Part shown: piece by piece, positions 8,193 through 16,962 of the stretch
Numbering within the stretch: position 1 is the stretch's first letter
Layout of the letters: the number at the start of each line of letters is the position of its first letter
Assembly: GCF_000716445.1 (NCBI RefSeq)
Contig: NZ_JNWK01000039.1
Span: forward strand, 8,671-72,670
Length of the DNA stretch: 64,000 nucleotides
Source of the DNA: Streptomyces wedmorensis
GTDB taxonomy: Bacteria; Actinomycetota; Actinomycetes; Streptomycetales; Streptomycetaceae
Direction: 5' to 3'
The notes under the pieces: model-generated
The model's input: the letters and a program-made list of their open reading frames with translations, nothing else
Database searches by the model: none
What the model was told of the DNA's origin: nothing
Translations under genes and position numbers: made by a program

Positions 8193-9976
8193 GCGAGGCT
8201 CCAGGGGTCGGGAACGGCGGGGGCACCGTGCGCGTCCCGGCCGATCTGGCCGGACAGGCGCGGGTCGTGGTGAAGGGCGGAGAGGTCGGTGGTGACGGCG
8301 GTGACGGTGAGGCCGTGGCCGCGCAGTCGGTCCAGGGCGTCCTCGGTGCACAGTCCCGTGACGTCGTACGCCACGGCGGCGGGCGCGCTGGTGTCGCTGG
8401 GGGCGATCCAGCCGTCGGAGGTCCGGAGCGGGTGCCGGAATCCGGCGGGGCGACGGGGATCGACGCCGGCAGCGGCCCGTGACAGGTCTGGGGCGAGGAG
8501 GGTGTCGGCCGCGCCGAGCAGTGAGGAGTCGACTCGTACGCCGTGGCCCGTCCGCTCGCGCAGGAGCAGGCCCGCGAGGACGGCCTCGGTGCCGTGCAGG
8601 CCGCCCAGGACGTCGAGAAGCGTCATGAGGGAGGGGGCGGATGGTTCACCGGCCGGGTGGACGGCCTCCCCCACGCCGGTGCGTGCTTGCACCATGAAGT
8701 CGGTGCCCATCGGCGCGTCGTCGATCCGGTCGGCCCAGCCGCCTGCGTACGCGTAGACGAGGGACGGGTTGACGGTGGTGAGGTGCTCGGCGTCGAGCTC
8801 CAGTTCCGCCGCTTTGCCCGGTGCCCAGTTGTGCAGGAACACGTCGGCCTCGGCGACGAGTTCACGGAGTCTCCGTCGGTCCCCGGGCGCCTTGATGTCG
8901 ATCTCCACCGCCTCCTTTCCCCGGTTGAGCGCGAGCCAGCGGGCGGAGATCCCGTCGCAGGCCGGCGGCATGCCCCGGAGCGGGTCACCGCCCGGGGGCT
9001 CGATCCGGATCACACGGGCGCCGAGCAGGCCCAGCAGGTGCGCGGCGAGTGGCGCCTGGATCCGGCGGCCCGCCTCCAGGACGGTCAGTCCGGCCAGCGG
9101 CCGGTCCGCCGTGTCGGCCGCGGCGGTCGCCGGGCGGCCCGGACCGAGCGTGCGCAGGGACCACGGGTCGGCGCCGCCGTCCTCGCCGGCACGCTCGGCG
9201 AGCGTGCGCAGTCGGCACACCTCGGCTCCGGAGACCGCGGCGGCCTGCCGGATCCGCGCCCACGAGTGCCGACGGGTCACCTCGTGCAGCTCTGCCGGGA
9301 AGGGCGCGCAGGCGGTGGCGTACCGGAACTGGAAGGGCCGCCAGCCCGCCCGTATCGCGTCGGCGGGAGCCTCCAGAGCGCGCCAGAACGCCGCCCAGGC
9401 CCCCGGGTCGAGCGTCTCCAGTTCGAACAGGACGCCGTCGGCGGAGGTGAACGGCGGTCCGCCCGGCGCGGGTTCGACGGCTTCCGGCTCGTCGGCACCG
9501 GCCGCGGCGAGGTACTGGGAGACGGTGAGCAGTCCGGCCCTGTCGGCCGTCGTCGTCCGTACGCGGGCCGGAGGGCCGCCCCGGGCGTGCCCGACGAGCC
9601 CTGCGAGCAGCCCCTGGACGGTGAGCACACCGGTGGCGGTCGCCAGATAGTCGACGGCGAGGCCGCGCGGGGCACCGTGGCGGCGGCCATGGACGGCCAT
9701 GACACCGGTGACGGCCTGGGCGGTGGCCTCGTCCTCGATCCCGGAGCCGGCCGCTCCCCATGCGGTGCGGGCCGTGAGGGGCGCGAACCCCCCGCCGCCG
9801 AGCGTGATGCACTCCGGGGCGCCGTCCCGCACCGTCGCCCCGAGTCGTCGCAGGTGGTCGGAGACGACCCGGGTCAGGGGCTCGGGGCCACCGATGTCGC
9901 ACCGCAGTACGTCGAGCGGACGGGCTGTGTCGAGCGGGCGGCGGACCGCGGTGTGCGCGGTCGCTGATGACGCCAT
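8189..9976 (-). CDS. CaiB/BaiF (family III) CoA-transferase, double-length
   Basis: This 595-aa protein belongs to the family III CoA-transferases, which move CoA between acids. The C-terminal half (from about residue 310, DRPLAGLTVLEAGRRIQAPL) is a near-complete CaiB domain with LLGARVIRIEPPGGDPLRG, LNRGKEAVEIDIKAPG and GTDFMVQARTG; the Asp of GTDFM fits the family's catalytic acid position. The N-terminal half looks like a second, degenerate half-domain. ATG 9976 is preceded by AGGAGAGG; the 31-residue upstream extension is rejected. It is the first gene of a leftward pair with the acyl-CoA ligase. Confidence 0.85.
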   Translation of the reverse strand: MASSATAHTAVRRPLDTARPLDVLRCDIGGPEPLTRVVSDHLRRLGATVRDGAPECITLGGGGFAPLTARTAWGAAGSGIEDEATAQAVTGVMAVHGRRHGAPRGLAVDYLATATGVLTVQGLLAGLVGHARGGPPARVRTTTADRAGLLTVSQYLAAAGADEPEAVEPAPGGPPFTSADGVLFELETLDPGAWAAFWRALEAPADAIRAGWRPFQFRYATACAPFPAELHEVTRRHSWARIRQAAAVSGAEVCRLRTLAERAGEDGGADPWSLRTLGPGRPATAAADTADRPLAGLTVLEAGRRIQAPLAAHLLGLLGARVIRIEPPGGDPLRGMPPACDGISARWLALNRGKEAVEIDIKAPGDRRRLRELVAEADVFLHNWAPGKAAELELDAEHLTTVNPSLVYAYAGGWADRIDDAPMGTDFMVQARTGVGEAVHPAGEPSAPSLMTLLDVLGGLHGTEAVLAGLLLRERTGHGVRVDSSLLGAADTLLAPDLSRAAAGVDPRRPAGFRHPLRTSDGWIAPSDTSAPAAVAYDVTGLCTEDALDRLRGHGLTVTAVTTDLSALHHDPRLSGQIGRDAHGAPAVPDPWSLA

Positions 9977-10120
9977 GCCTCTCCTCTCCTGGCGCGGCGG
10001 CGATGGCCGTCGCACGGGGACTTCCACGGTCACGGGAACCGGGGGGCCGGTACGCCCGACCACTTCCACGGGCAGGCAGTCGGACGTGTGTTCTGCCGAG
10101 TTCCCGAGATGGAGGAATCA

Positions 10121-11302
10121 GTGACGGATCATGACGTAACGGATGTCGATCTGCTGCGGAAGCGGGTCTCCTCGTTCGTCCGTGACCGTGTGTTCCCCGT
10201 GGAGCAGGTGCTCGACGCGGGCGGGCCGCCCGCCGGGGAACTGCGCGAGCGGCTGCGCGAGGAGGCCCGGAAGGCCGGTTTGTGGGCACTTCCCCTCCCC
10301 GCCGAACTGGGCGGCGGGGGGCTGCCCTTGAGTGCGTACGCGTCGCTCGCCGAGGCGGAGGGGGCCAGCGACCACGGTCCTGCGGCGCTCGGCTCGGCTT
10401 CGCTCCTCGACGCGACCATGCTGGCCCGGCACGGTTCGGCCCGGGTGCGCTCGGCCTGCCTCCCCGGCGTGGTCTCCGGCGGTCTCCGCACCTGTTACGC
10501 GATGACCGAACCGGACGCACCCGGCACCGAGCCGACGCTGACGGCGACCCGTGCGGAGCGACTGCCGGGCGGCGGCTGGCTCGTCACCGGCCGGAAGTGG
10601 TTCGTGTCGAACGCGGGGCACGCGGACCTGGTGACCGTACTCGCCCGCACGAGCGGATCGCCAGGAGACCGCACCGGACTGTCGCTCCTGCTCGTTCCGA
10701 CCGCCTCACCCGGATTCCGGGTCCTGCGCGAACTGCCGATCCTGGGCGCGACGGGTCAGTACGAGATCGAATTCGACGGCGTCGAGGTCGCCGGTGATCA
10801 CCTCGTCGGCGACACCGGGCAGGCCCTGGCCATCGCAAGCGAGCGGCTCCAACTGGGCCGCGCTCTGCGGGCGTTGCGGTGGCTCGGTCAGGCGCAGCGG
10901 GCCTTCGACCTCCTCTGCGACCGCGCCACGGAACGCCAGGGCGCACGAGGGCCGCTCGCGGACCGCCAGCTTGTCCAACAGCACGTCTTCGAAGCCTTGT
11001 TGGCGCTGAGGGCGACACGTCCGCTCGTGTACGAGGCGATGGCGCTGGTCGCGGACGGACGCGACGCCCACGTGGAGGTCGGTCTGGCGAAGACGGCGGC
11101 GGCCCGCACCCTCCAGGACGTAGCGGACCGGGCCGTCCAGGTGTTCGGCGCAGCCGGGCTCGGCCCCGACACGCCCCTGCCGGCACTGTTCCGTACCGGG
11201 CGAACGGCCCGGATCCTCGACGGACCGGACGAGCAGCACGTCTCCTCGGTCGCCCGGCGCGTCCTGCGGAGCCGCCGGAGTGGTGCCGTCACACACGCCT
11301 GA
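10121..11302 (+). CDS. Acyl-CoA dehydrogenase family protein
   Basis: This 393-aa flavoprotein has the acyl-CoA dehydrogenase fold: an N-terminal helical domain, a middle domain with CYAMTEPDAPGTEP and GRKWFVSNAGHADLV (typical FAD/substrate loops), and a C-terminal helical domain ending in ILDGPDEQHVSSVARRV. It would oxidise an acyl-CoA at alpha-beta. GTG 10121 is chosen because GGAGG ends 5 nt upstream. It diverges from the CoA-transferase and ligase genes, so the three probably share a pathway. Its 3' end falls in a 42-bp tandem repeat shared with the convergent GH88-like gene. Confidence 0.9.
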   Translation: MTDHDVTDVDLLRKRVSSFVRDRVFPVEQVLDAGGPPAGELRERLREEARKAGLWALPLPAELGGGGLPLSAYASLAEAEGASDHGPAALGSASLLDATMLARHGSARVRSACLPGVVSGGLRTCYAMTEPDAPGTEPTLTATRAERLPGGGWLVTGRKWFVSNAGHADLVTVLARTSGSPGDRTGLSLLLVPTASPGFRVLRELPILGATGQYEIEFDGVEVAGDHLVGDTGQALAIASERLQLGRALRALRWLGQAQRAFDLLCDRATERQGARGPLADRQLVQQHVFEALLALRATRPLVYEAMALVADGRDAHVEVGLAKTAAARTLQDVADRAVQVFGAAGLGPDTPLPALFRTGRTARILDGPDEQHVSSVARRVLRSRRSGAVTHA

Positions 11303-11450
11303 GGTCGATCCGGCCGAGAAGCGGGTGCCGTCACACACGCCTGAGGTCGATCCGGCCGAGAAGCGGGTGCCGTCACACACGCCTGAGGTCGACCCTGCCG
11401 AGAAGCGGGTGCCGTCACACACGCCTGAGGTCGACCCTGCCGAGGAGCGC
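11283..11450. repeat. Four tandem 42-bp units at convergent gene ends
   Basis: Units begin at 11283, 11325, 11367 and 11409. Units 1-2 share GATCCGGCC and units 3-4 share GACCCTGCC; unit 4 also has GAGGAGCGC. Each unit contains both the acyl-CoA dehydrogenase 3' end (GCCGTCACACACGCCTGA) and, on the other strand, the GH88-like 3' end. The forward gene stops in unit 1 and the reverse gene stops in unit 4. An ancestral single copy would have had the two stops overlapping by 14 bp. Confidence 0.95.
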
Positions 11451-12503
11451 CGCCAGCCCGACGGCCAGGAAGAAGTCGCCCCAGACGAGTTCGTGTCGGA
11501 CCGCCGTGCCGCTGTGCGCGTCGTAGCAGCCGTCGAGGAGCATGCCGGCCGGACGGGTCCCGCCCGGCCGGGTGAGGTGGTCGTGCGCGAGCCGGTGCAG
11601 GACTGCCTCCGCGCGCGACCCGCACGCCGTCGACCATGCGGCTCCGGGGACCAGCGCGAGCTTCATGAGGGCGACCGCGGTGATGGCGGCGGCCGAGGTG
11701 TCGAGCAGGCCGTCGGCATGGTGGGCGTCCGTCGACGGGACCAAGGGGCCGACGAGCATCGCGCAGCCGGAGAGCAGGAGTTCGGCCGCCTGCGTCAGCC
11801 GGTCCGTCCGCCAGAACGGGGCGTCCGCGAGCAGCAGAGCGTCCGCGACGGCGAGGAGGAGCCACGCCTCACCGCGGGTCCAGCCGGGTGCGGGATCCTC
11901 TTCGGCCAGCCAGCCGTGCGTCTCGTCCCAGCGCCATGCCGGGCGGGGGCGCCCGGTGCCTTCGAGGGGCAGGCACAGGTCCAGGTGGCGGTGCACGTGC
12001 GCGGCGGCCACCGCCCGCCCCTCGGGTCCGGCCGAGGCCAGTAGGGGTACGAGGCCGGGGACGCCGTCCGAACGAGCCCGCAGCCGCGCGCCACCGAGGG
12101 CCCCACCCCACGGGACGACACCCAGTTCCGTGTCGAAGGCGCCGACGGCGGCCTTCGCCGCGCGCTCCCTCAGGGCCTGCGCTGCCGCGTCCCCGGCGGC
12201 CAGGGCCGTGCCGTACCAGAGGATGAGGCCGCGGGTCGCGGTGTCCGCCTCGGCCCACAGGGCGAGTCGGGCGGTGGCGGCGGAAGCCGCCGCACGGTCC
12301 GTGTCGCCGCCGGTGCGGCCGGCCCGCAGCCACAGAAGTCCCGCCCAGAAGCCGCCCGTCCACGAGCCGCGTCCCGTGGACGTCCAGCAACCGTCGGCCG
12401 GATCGGCGTACAGGGGAAAGCGATCACCCACCTGCTCCGAGGTCTCCTCCACGCGGCGAAGCACGAGGTCGAGGGCTTCCTCGGCCCAGCCCGTGCCGGT
12501 CAT
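11415..12503 (-). CDS. Glycoside hydrolase family 88-like / unsaturated glucuronyl hydrolase-like protein
   Basis: This 362-aa protein looks like a six-hairpin glycosidase. It has GSWTGGFWAGLLWLRAG (the family's W-T-x-G-F-W motif), DTATRGLILWYG, LPSTDAHHADGLLDTSAAAI-like repeats and VRHELVWGDFFLAVGLA near the C-terminus. GH88/GH105 relatives hydrolyse unsaturated uronic-acid disaccharides or act on related small molecules. No signal peptide is seen, so it is cytoplasmic. ATG 12503 overlaps the stop of the upstream MFS gene (ATGA), so transporter and hydrolase form one operon. Its C-terminus lies in unit 4 of the 42-bp repeat. Confidence 0.7.
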   Translation of the reverse strand: MTGTGWAEEALDLVLRRVEETSEQVGDRFPLYADPADGCWTSTGRGSWTGGFWAGLLWLRAGRTGGDTDRAAASAATARLALWAEADTATRGLILWYGTALAAGDAAAQALRERAAKAAVGAFDTELGVVPWGGALGGARLRARSDGVPGLVPLLASAGPEGRAVAAAHVHRHLDLCLPLEGTGRPRPAWRWDETHGWLAEEDPAPGWTRGEAWLLLAVADALLLADAPFWRTDRLTQAAELLLSGCAMLVGPLVPSTDAHHADGLLDTSAAAITAVALMKLALVPGAAWSTACGSRAEAVLHRLAHDHLTRPGGTRPAGMLLDGCYDAHSGTAVRHELVWGDFFLAVGLAALLGRVDLRRV

Positions 12504-13723
12504 CGCGAACCGTCCGCGCACGTACGGCGGTCCCGTACCGCCCAGGCGAGCGCCACGGCCGCCGCGACGGCGAACTCCACGGCGACCAGGACCCAGCCCT
12601 CCCCGTACCGCCCGCGCTCCGCGAGGAATCCGAACAGCGGTGGCCCCACGGCGAAGCCGGCGAAGAAGCCCGCAGCGACCAGCGCGGAGTCCTGACCGGC
12701 GCGGCCCGGGGCGGAGCGCTGCATCACGAGCACCATCGAGACGGCGTTGCCGGAGACGGCGAACACGCCGACCGCCACGGCAGCCGTCCATACCAGCGGT
12801 CCGACGTGGACGGCGATGGCCAGGAGCACGGCCGCTCCCACCGCCCCGCCCGCGAGCAGGCCCGGCATCCATGGCGCCCGGCCGGGTGTGGCGGCGCGGG
12901 ACCAGCCGACGCGGCCGGCGATCCCTGCGACGCCGAGGACGGCGACCAGCGCGCCCGCCACCGTGGGTCCCATGCCGAGGCACTGGGAGCCGAACAGGGC
13001 GAGGTAGGTGTTGACGGAGGCGATGCCCGCGCCGAGGAAGAGCGAGAAGGCGGCCAGCCAGGGCACGGGACCACCGGGGCGGGACCGTGCCGGACCGCTC
13101 GTGGCCCGCTTCGGCGGCGGTGCCGCGTCGGCCGGCAGCCCTCTCCAGGCCCACAGGGCCGCGATGAGCGCGGCACCTGCGGCCACCCAGACCGCACCCC
13201 GCCAGCCGATCGCGCTCGCAGCCACGGCGAGCGGCAACCCGGCGACGAAGGCGCCCAGTTGGACACCGGACTGCTTGGTGCCGGTGACCGCGCCTCGTCT
13301 CGACGCCGGTACGGATGCCAGGATCGCCTTGTTCGTCGCCGGGTTGGCGAGCGCCTGGGGCAGCCCGCCGAGCGCGACGGCCACGAGAAGGAGGCCGGAG
13401 CCGGGTGCGGCGCCGATCAGGCCCAACGCCACCGCGGAGAGGGCGAGCAGGGCCACGAGGGCGCGGCGGGGGCCGACGCGGTCGACGAGCCGGCCGCCGA
13501 CGGGCGAGAGGACGGCCGCCGTGCCGAAGCCCACGGTGGTGGTCAGCCCCAGCACGGACTCCGAGACACCGAGCCGGTCGACGAGACGCGGACCCAGCGC
13601 ACCGAGCAGGAACAGTTGCATCATCGAGAAGGCCATGGCCGTCGTCAGCAGAGCGGTCAGCCCGCGAGCCGGCCCCCCTCCGATGCCGGCGGGTGCCCCC
13701 GTCGCCGTACCCGCGCTCGTCAC
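12500..13723 (-). CDS. MFS transporter
   Basis: This 407-aa protein has about 12 hydrophobic segments in two halves separated by a basic loop (about residues 190-210). The loop after helix 2, GGRLVDRVGPRRALVAL, is the MFS signature (GxxxDRxGxRR). GTG 13723 is chosen because GGGGGAGGAG lies just upstream; the 35-residue upstream extension is soluble and unlikely. It is translationally coupled to the GH88-like hydrolase gene, so it may import that enzyme's substrate (inference). Confidence 0.88.
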   Translation of the reverse strand: MTSAGTATGAPAGIGGGPARGLTALLTTAMAFSMMQLFLLGALGPRLVDRLGVSESVLGLTTTVGFGTAAVLSPVGGRLVDRVGPRRALVALLALSAVALGLIGAAPGSGLLLVAVALGGLPQALANPATNKAILASVPASRRGAVTGTKQSGVQLGAFVAGLPLAVAASAIGWRGAVWVAAGAALIAALWAWRGLPADAAPPPKRATSGPARSRPGGPVPWLAAFSLFLGAGIASVNTYLALFGSQCLGMGPTVAGALVAVLGVAGIAGRVGWSRAATPGRAPWMPGLLAGGAVGAAVLLAIAVHVGPLVWTAAVAVGVFAVSGNAVSMVLVMQRSAPGRAGQDSALVAAGFFAGFAVGPPLFGFLAERGRYGEGWVLVAVEFAVAAAVALAWAVRDRRTCADGSR

Positions 13724-13925
13724 CGCGTACTCCTCCCCCGTTCGGTGATCGGGCCGAACACCGTCGCCTTCGAGGAGTCGTGGCGCCCGTGCCGGAAGTT
13801 CCCGAGGCGCTCTTGTGGGGCGCGTCACAGTCGCGTACTCATGTCCCGACAGGTCGAGGGGGCGGCCGCGCGACGTCCGTAAGCGCCCTCACGCCTCCGG
13901 AGAGGGGTGCAAGGATGGGCGTGCC

Positions 13926-14654
13926 ATGACACCAGGCCGATGTTCGCGAGGAGTGCGGGCCGCGATGTTCGCGGCCGTCTGTGTGCTGCTCGCTGCCACC
14001 GGTCACATCCTGATGTCGGGGCGGGGTGTGCCCGCCTGGACGCTCTCTCTCGTCTTCGCCGCCACCGTGGCGGTCACCTGGGTCCTCGCGAGTCGCGAGC
14101 GCGGCCTCCTTGCCGTCACCGGGGCGAGCGTGGTCGTGCAGAGCGCACTCCACGCGGCCTTCTCCTGGTCCCAACCGACGACGGCGACGGCGATGCCGAT
14201 GCCGATGCCGATGGGCGACGTGCACGCGGCACACACGCACATGTCGCACGCAGCCATGGGCCACGTGCACGCGGCACACACGCACATGTCGCACGCGGCC
14301 ATGGGCCACGTCGACCTGTCCTCGTCCGTCGGCATGATCTCCGAAGTCCCGGCAGGGCACGACATGACAAACATGTCCGCATCCTTCGGCATGCTGTCGG
14401 CCCACCTCCTGGCCGCCCTCCTGAGCGGACTGTGGATGGCGTACGGCGAGCGGGCCGCGTTCCGTCTCCTGTCCGCCGCGTCCCTGCGGCTCTTCCGCCC
14501 CCTGCACCCGCTGCTCGCGTCATTCGTCCCCGTCGTACGGAGCCGGCGTCACTTCCGGCCGGTGCGAGCCGGTGACGAGCGCGTTCCCCGCCAGCTCCTC
14601 CTCGCCCATGCGGTCATCTCCCGAGGTCCTCCCCAGGCACTCGCTGTCCTCTGA
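13926..14654 (+). CDS. Met/His-rich membrane protein, probable copper-related
   Basis: This 242-aa protein has N-terminal hydrophobic helices (about residues 10-75) and another near residues 155-175. Between them is a metal-binding loop with MPMPMPMGD followed by two copies of the 15-residue unit VHAAHTHMSHAAMGH, encoded by a 45-bp DNA duplication. Met/His-rich loops of this kind bind copper. It lies 156 bp upstream of an ECF sigma factor gene and a small His-tailed membrane protein, which supports a metal-response role (inference). ATG 13926 has only a weak ribosome site. No domain is firmly recognised. Confidence 0.75.
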   Translation: MTPGRCSRGVRAAMFAAVCVLLAATGHILMSGRGVPAWTLSLVFAATVAVTWVLASRERGLLAVTGASVVVQSALHAAFSWSQPTTATAMPMPMPMGDVHAAHTHMSHAAMGHVHAAHTHMSHAAMGHVDLSSSVGMISEVPAGHDMTNMSASFGMLSAHLLAALLSGLWMAYGERAAFRLLSAASLRLFRPLHPLLASFVPVVRSRRHFRPVRAGDERVPRQLLLAHAVISRGPPQALAVL

Positions 14655-14810
14655 CAGCCGGCTCCCCGAGCACGACGGCTCCGTTCCGTCCCTCGGGCAT
14701 CGGTCATGCCGCCACCGCCCGGTCGCGGCCGGCCGTACCAGTCACCGGCACGGCGCCGCCCTCATCCGCGCGCCGACCGGATTCCCTTTGCCTCATAAGG
14801 ACTTGTGGCG

Positions 14811-15506
14811 ATGACTCCTGCCCACGACACCCTCCTTCAGCGTCCGACGAGCCCCTCCCGCTCGCCACACGCACCGGACGCCGACACCGACGCGGCGACG
14901 ACACGGCTCGCGCTGGCCGCCCGGGACGGCGACCCGGACAAGGCCGATCTCTTCGTTCGCGCCCTGCACCGCGACGTCCGGCGCTACGTGACCTACCTCA
15001 GCGCCGACCGTCAGGCGGCCGACGACCTCACTCAGGAGGTGTTCCTCCGCGCGCTCGCCGCACTGCCCCGTTTCCAGGGACGCTCCTCGGCCCGCACCTG
15101 GGTCCTGTCGATAGCCCGCCGGACGGTCGTCGACAGCCTGCGGCACGCGGCCGCCCGCCCACGTCTGTCCGACCGCGACGACTGGCAGGCCGAGGCCGAA
15201 CACACCCAGCCCCGTGGACTTCCCGGCTTCGAGGACGGCGTCGCGCTCGCCGAGCTGCTGTCGGCCATCCCGGCCGAGCGGAAGGACGCCTTCGTCCTCA
15301 CCCAACTCCTGGGCCTGCCCTACGCCGAGGCCGCCGCGGCCATCGGTTGCCCCGTCGGCACGGTCCGTTCACGGGTCGCCAGGGCCCGGACCTCCCTGGT
15401 CGCCCTGGTCCAAGGCGCCGAGGAAACAGGGCCGCCACCGGCGCCCGCCCCGCAGGGCGGCGTTCCGGCCCGCAGGCGGTTCACGCGGGCACCGGCGCTC
15501 GCCTGA
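14811..15506 (+). CDS. ECF-type RNA polymerase sigma factor
   Basis: This 231-aa sigma-70 family protein has region 2 (DRQAADDLTQEVFLRALAAL, then PRFQGRSSARTWVLSIARR) and region 4 (YAEAAAAIGCPVGTVRSRVA). About 50 disordered residues precede region 2, and the C-terminal tail is Pro/Ala/Arg-rich. ATG 14811 is preferred because AAGGA is 9 nt upstream; GTG 14805 would leave only 3 nt. No classical anti-sigma factor gene follows. The neighbours are metal-binding membrane proteins, which suggests metal-responsive control (inference). Confidence 0.92.
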   Translation: MTPAHDTLLQRPTSPSRSPHAPDADTDAATTRLALAARDGDPDKADLFVRALHRDVRRYVTYLSADRQAADDLTQEVFLRALAALPRFQGRSSARTWVLSIARRTVVDSLRHAAARPRLSDRDDWQAEAEHTQPRGLPGFEDGVALAELLSAIPAERKDAFVLTQLLGLPYAEAAAAIGCPVGTVRSRVARARTSLVALVQGAEETGPPPAPAPQGGVPARRRFTRAPALA

Positions 15507-15671
15507 CCGTTCGCTCCGGTTCGAGGACGGATACGGGGGCGGGGTCGCGGCATCACGCCGCGCCCCCGTCCCGCCCGTGCACCTGGGAACCGGACCGCGC
15601 GACCGTCCGACTCCTCCGGAAACACGGCCCGGTCCCCCGGTGCCGCACGACGCGTTCCGGAGAGGCGACCG

Positions 15672-15893
15672 ATGGACAAGTCACGCGAATCCTCGTCCCC
15701 CGTGGGAGCGACAGGGCGGTTCGGTTCCCCTCCCATCGTTCTGGGGGGATTCCTCCTGCTGCTGGCCCTGGTCTTCATGGGGTCGTACGCACTCGGAGCA
15801 GCGGTCGGGCCGATCGGCCCCGCATCGGACGCGCCTTCGGCGACGAGCCCGACGCCCGCCACGGAGGACGCGCACCACGGGGGTCACTCATAA
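15672..15893 (+). CDS. Small single-span membrane protein with His-rich tail
   Basis: This 73-aa protein has a short polar N-terminus, one transmembrane segment (about residues 23-45, PPIVLGGFLLLLALVFMGSY) and a Ser/Pro/Thr-rich exterior tail ending DAHHGGHS. The His-rich end could bind a metal ion. It follows the ECF sigma gene by 165 bp in the same orientation and may belong to that set. No family was recognised. Confidence 0.6.
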   Translation: MDKSRESSSPVGATGRFGSPPIVLGGFLLLLALVFMGSYALGAAVGPIGPASDAPSATSPTPATEDAHHGGHS

Positions 15894-15895
15894 CG

Positions 15896-16072
15896 CGTCG
15901 TGGACCGGCCGCGGGTCTGATCGACGAGGTGCGCATGGACGTCGTACCCGTCGTGTTCGGGTCCGGCAAGCGCTGCTTCGGGTCGGTCCACGCGCAGCAC
16001 CTGTTGGAGGATCCTGACGTGGTGATTCAGGGCAACCGGGTGCTTCACCTGCGCTATCGGGTGCGCCGTTGA
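15896..16072 (+). pseudogene. Dihydrofolate reductase-family 3' fragment
   Basis: About 55 residues read like the C-terminal end of RibD/dihydrofolate-reductase-fold proteins: GLIDEVRMDVVPVVFGSGKR, then a strand-rich end (VIQGNRVLHLRYRVRR). The 5' three quarters are missing, and the fragment begins directly after the stop of the small membrane protein. This looks like a deletion junction next to the IS remnant that follows. Confidence 0.65.
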
Positions 16073-16074
16073 CC

Positions 16075-16500
16075 GATCTGAGCGGGTACGCGAAGAAGTC
16101 CACTGCGAACGGCGACACAAGAGAGGATTCGGCTGCGTGCCGCACCTGATCGGCCCGCCGGGGCCGAGGTGGTTGAGCTGGAGTCCGACCAGCGGATCCG
16201 CGCCCGCCATGGCGAATACGTGAGCGGACTCGACCGACCAGAAGCCTCGGTCAGCGATGACCAGGTCTCCAGGGCCGACGGAGCCGGCCAGCAGCAGGCG
16301 GGGGCATCCCGGTGATCCGTAAATCGGACCATCCCCGCGACGGCCGGATCGACGGGCGCACGCGTCGCTGAACCGGCGCGGGGCGTGAATCGGCTGGAGC
16401 CGCCGTATGCAGGGACGTAGCCAAGACCCTCGTGTCGGCCCCCGACGTGTTCCCCATGAGAAAGGCTTCCGCTGAGGCGGCCGACGGTTGAAAGCCGCCT
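16075..16500 (-). pseudogene. Degenerate IS4-type transposase remnant
   Basis: On the minus strand, fragments such as DLVIADRGFWSVESAHVFAM followed by AGADPLVGLQLNHLGPGG match the catalytic-core style of IS4-type DDE transposases (the IADRGF Asp motif). The frame changes repeatedly and no complete gene remains. Terminal repeats were not found. Confidence 0.6.
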
Positions 16501-16533
16501 CACCGTGAAGCGAACGGGGGCTACGCTCCCACC

Positions 16534-16962
16534 GTGACTGCTGCGTGGGAACCGACGACACCGGGCGTGCTGCGACTGCCCTCAGGCCGGCTCGTCCGCG
16601 GCAGGGGACTGAGCCGGCCACTCCCCCAGGGCCCGCAGCCCACTTTCGCGGTCTACCTCCTGGGACACCAGCCACCACCGGTCGCCTGGGAAAGCCGCTG
16701 GCTGCGCTGGCCCGACTTCTGGCTGCCTTCCGACCGCGCCGCGACCACCGCCGCACTGCGTGAGGCATGGGCACGCGCCCAGACGGATCGCGTCGAGATC
16801 GCCTGCGCCGGCGGACGCGGACGAACCGGCACCGCGCTGGCATGCCTCGCCGTACTCGATGGGGTACCCAACGAAGAGGCCGTCGCCTACGTCCGGGAGC
16901 ACTACGCTCCACGCGCCGTCGAGACACCGTGGCAACGCCGTTTCGTCGCCCGCTTCCAGTAA
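16534..16962 (+). CDS. Protein tyrosine phosphatase-like protein
   Basis: This 142-aa protein carries a Cys-x5-Arg phosphatase loop, VEIACAGGRGRTGTALACLA, with Thr after the Arg as in dual-specificity phosphatases. The usual His before Cys is Ala, which may lower activity. An upstream Asp in RWPDFWLPSDR could be the general acid. It is a compact, cytoplasmic protein. GTG 16534 opens the frame; the preceding bases show only a weak G-rich ribosome site. It stands alone between an IS remnant and an empty stretch. Confidence 0.7.
   Translation: MTAAWEPTTPGVLRLPSGRLVRGRGLSRPLPQGPQPTFAVYLLGHQPPPVAWESRWLRWPDFWLPSDRAATTAALREAWARAQTDRVEIACAGGRGRTGTALACLAVLDGVPNEEAVAYVREHYAPRAVETPWQRRFVARFQ

Noticed and set aside
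11280..12044. Forward frame with repeated SHTPEVDPAEKRVP units
   Set aside because: The repeats come from the 42-bp array and the rest is antisense to the GH88-like gene; no ribosome site.
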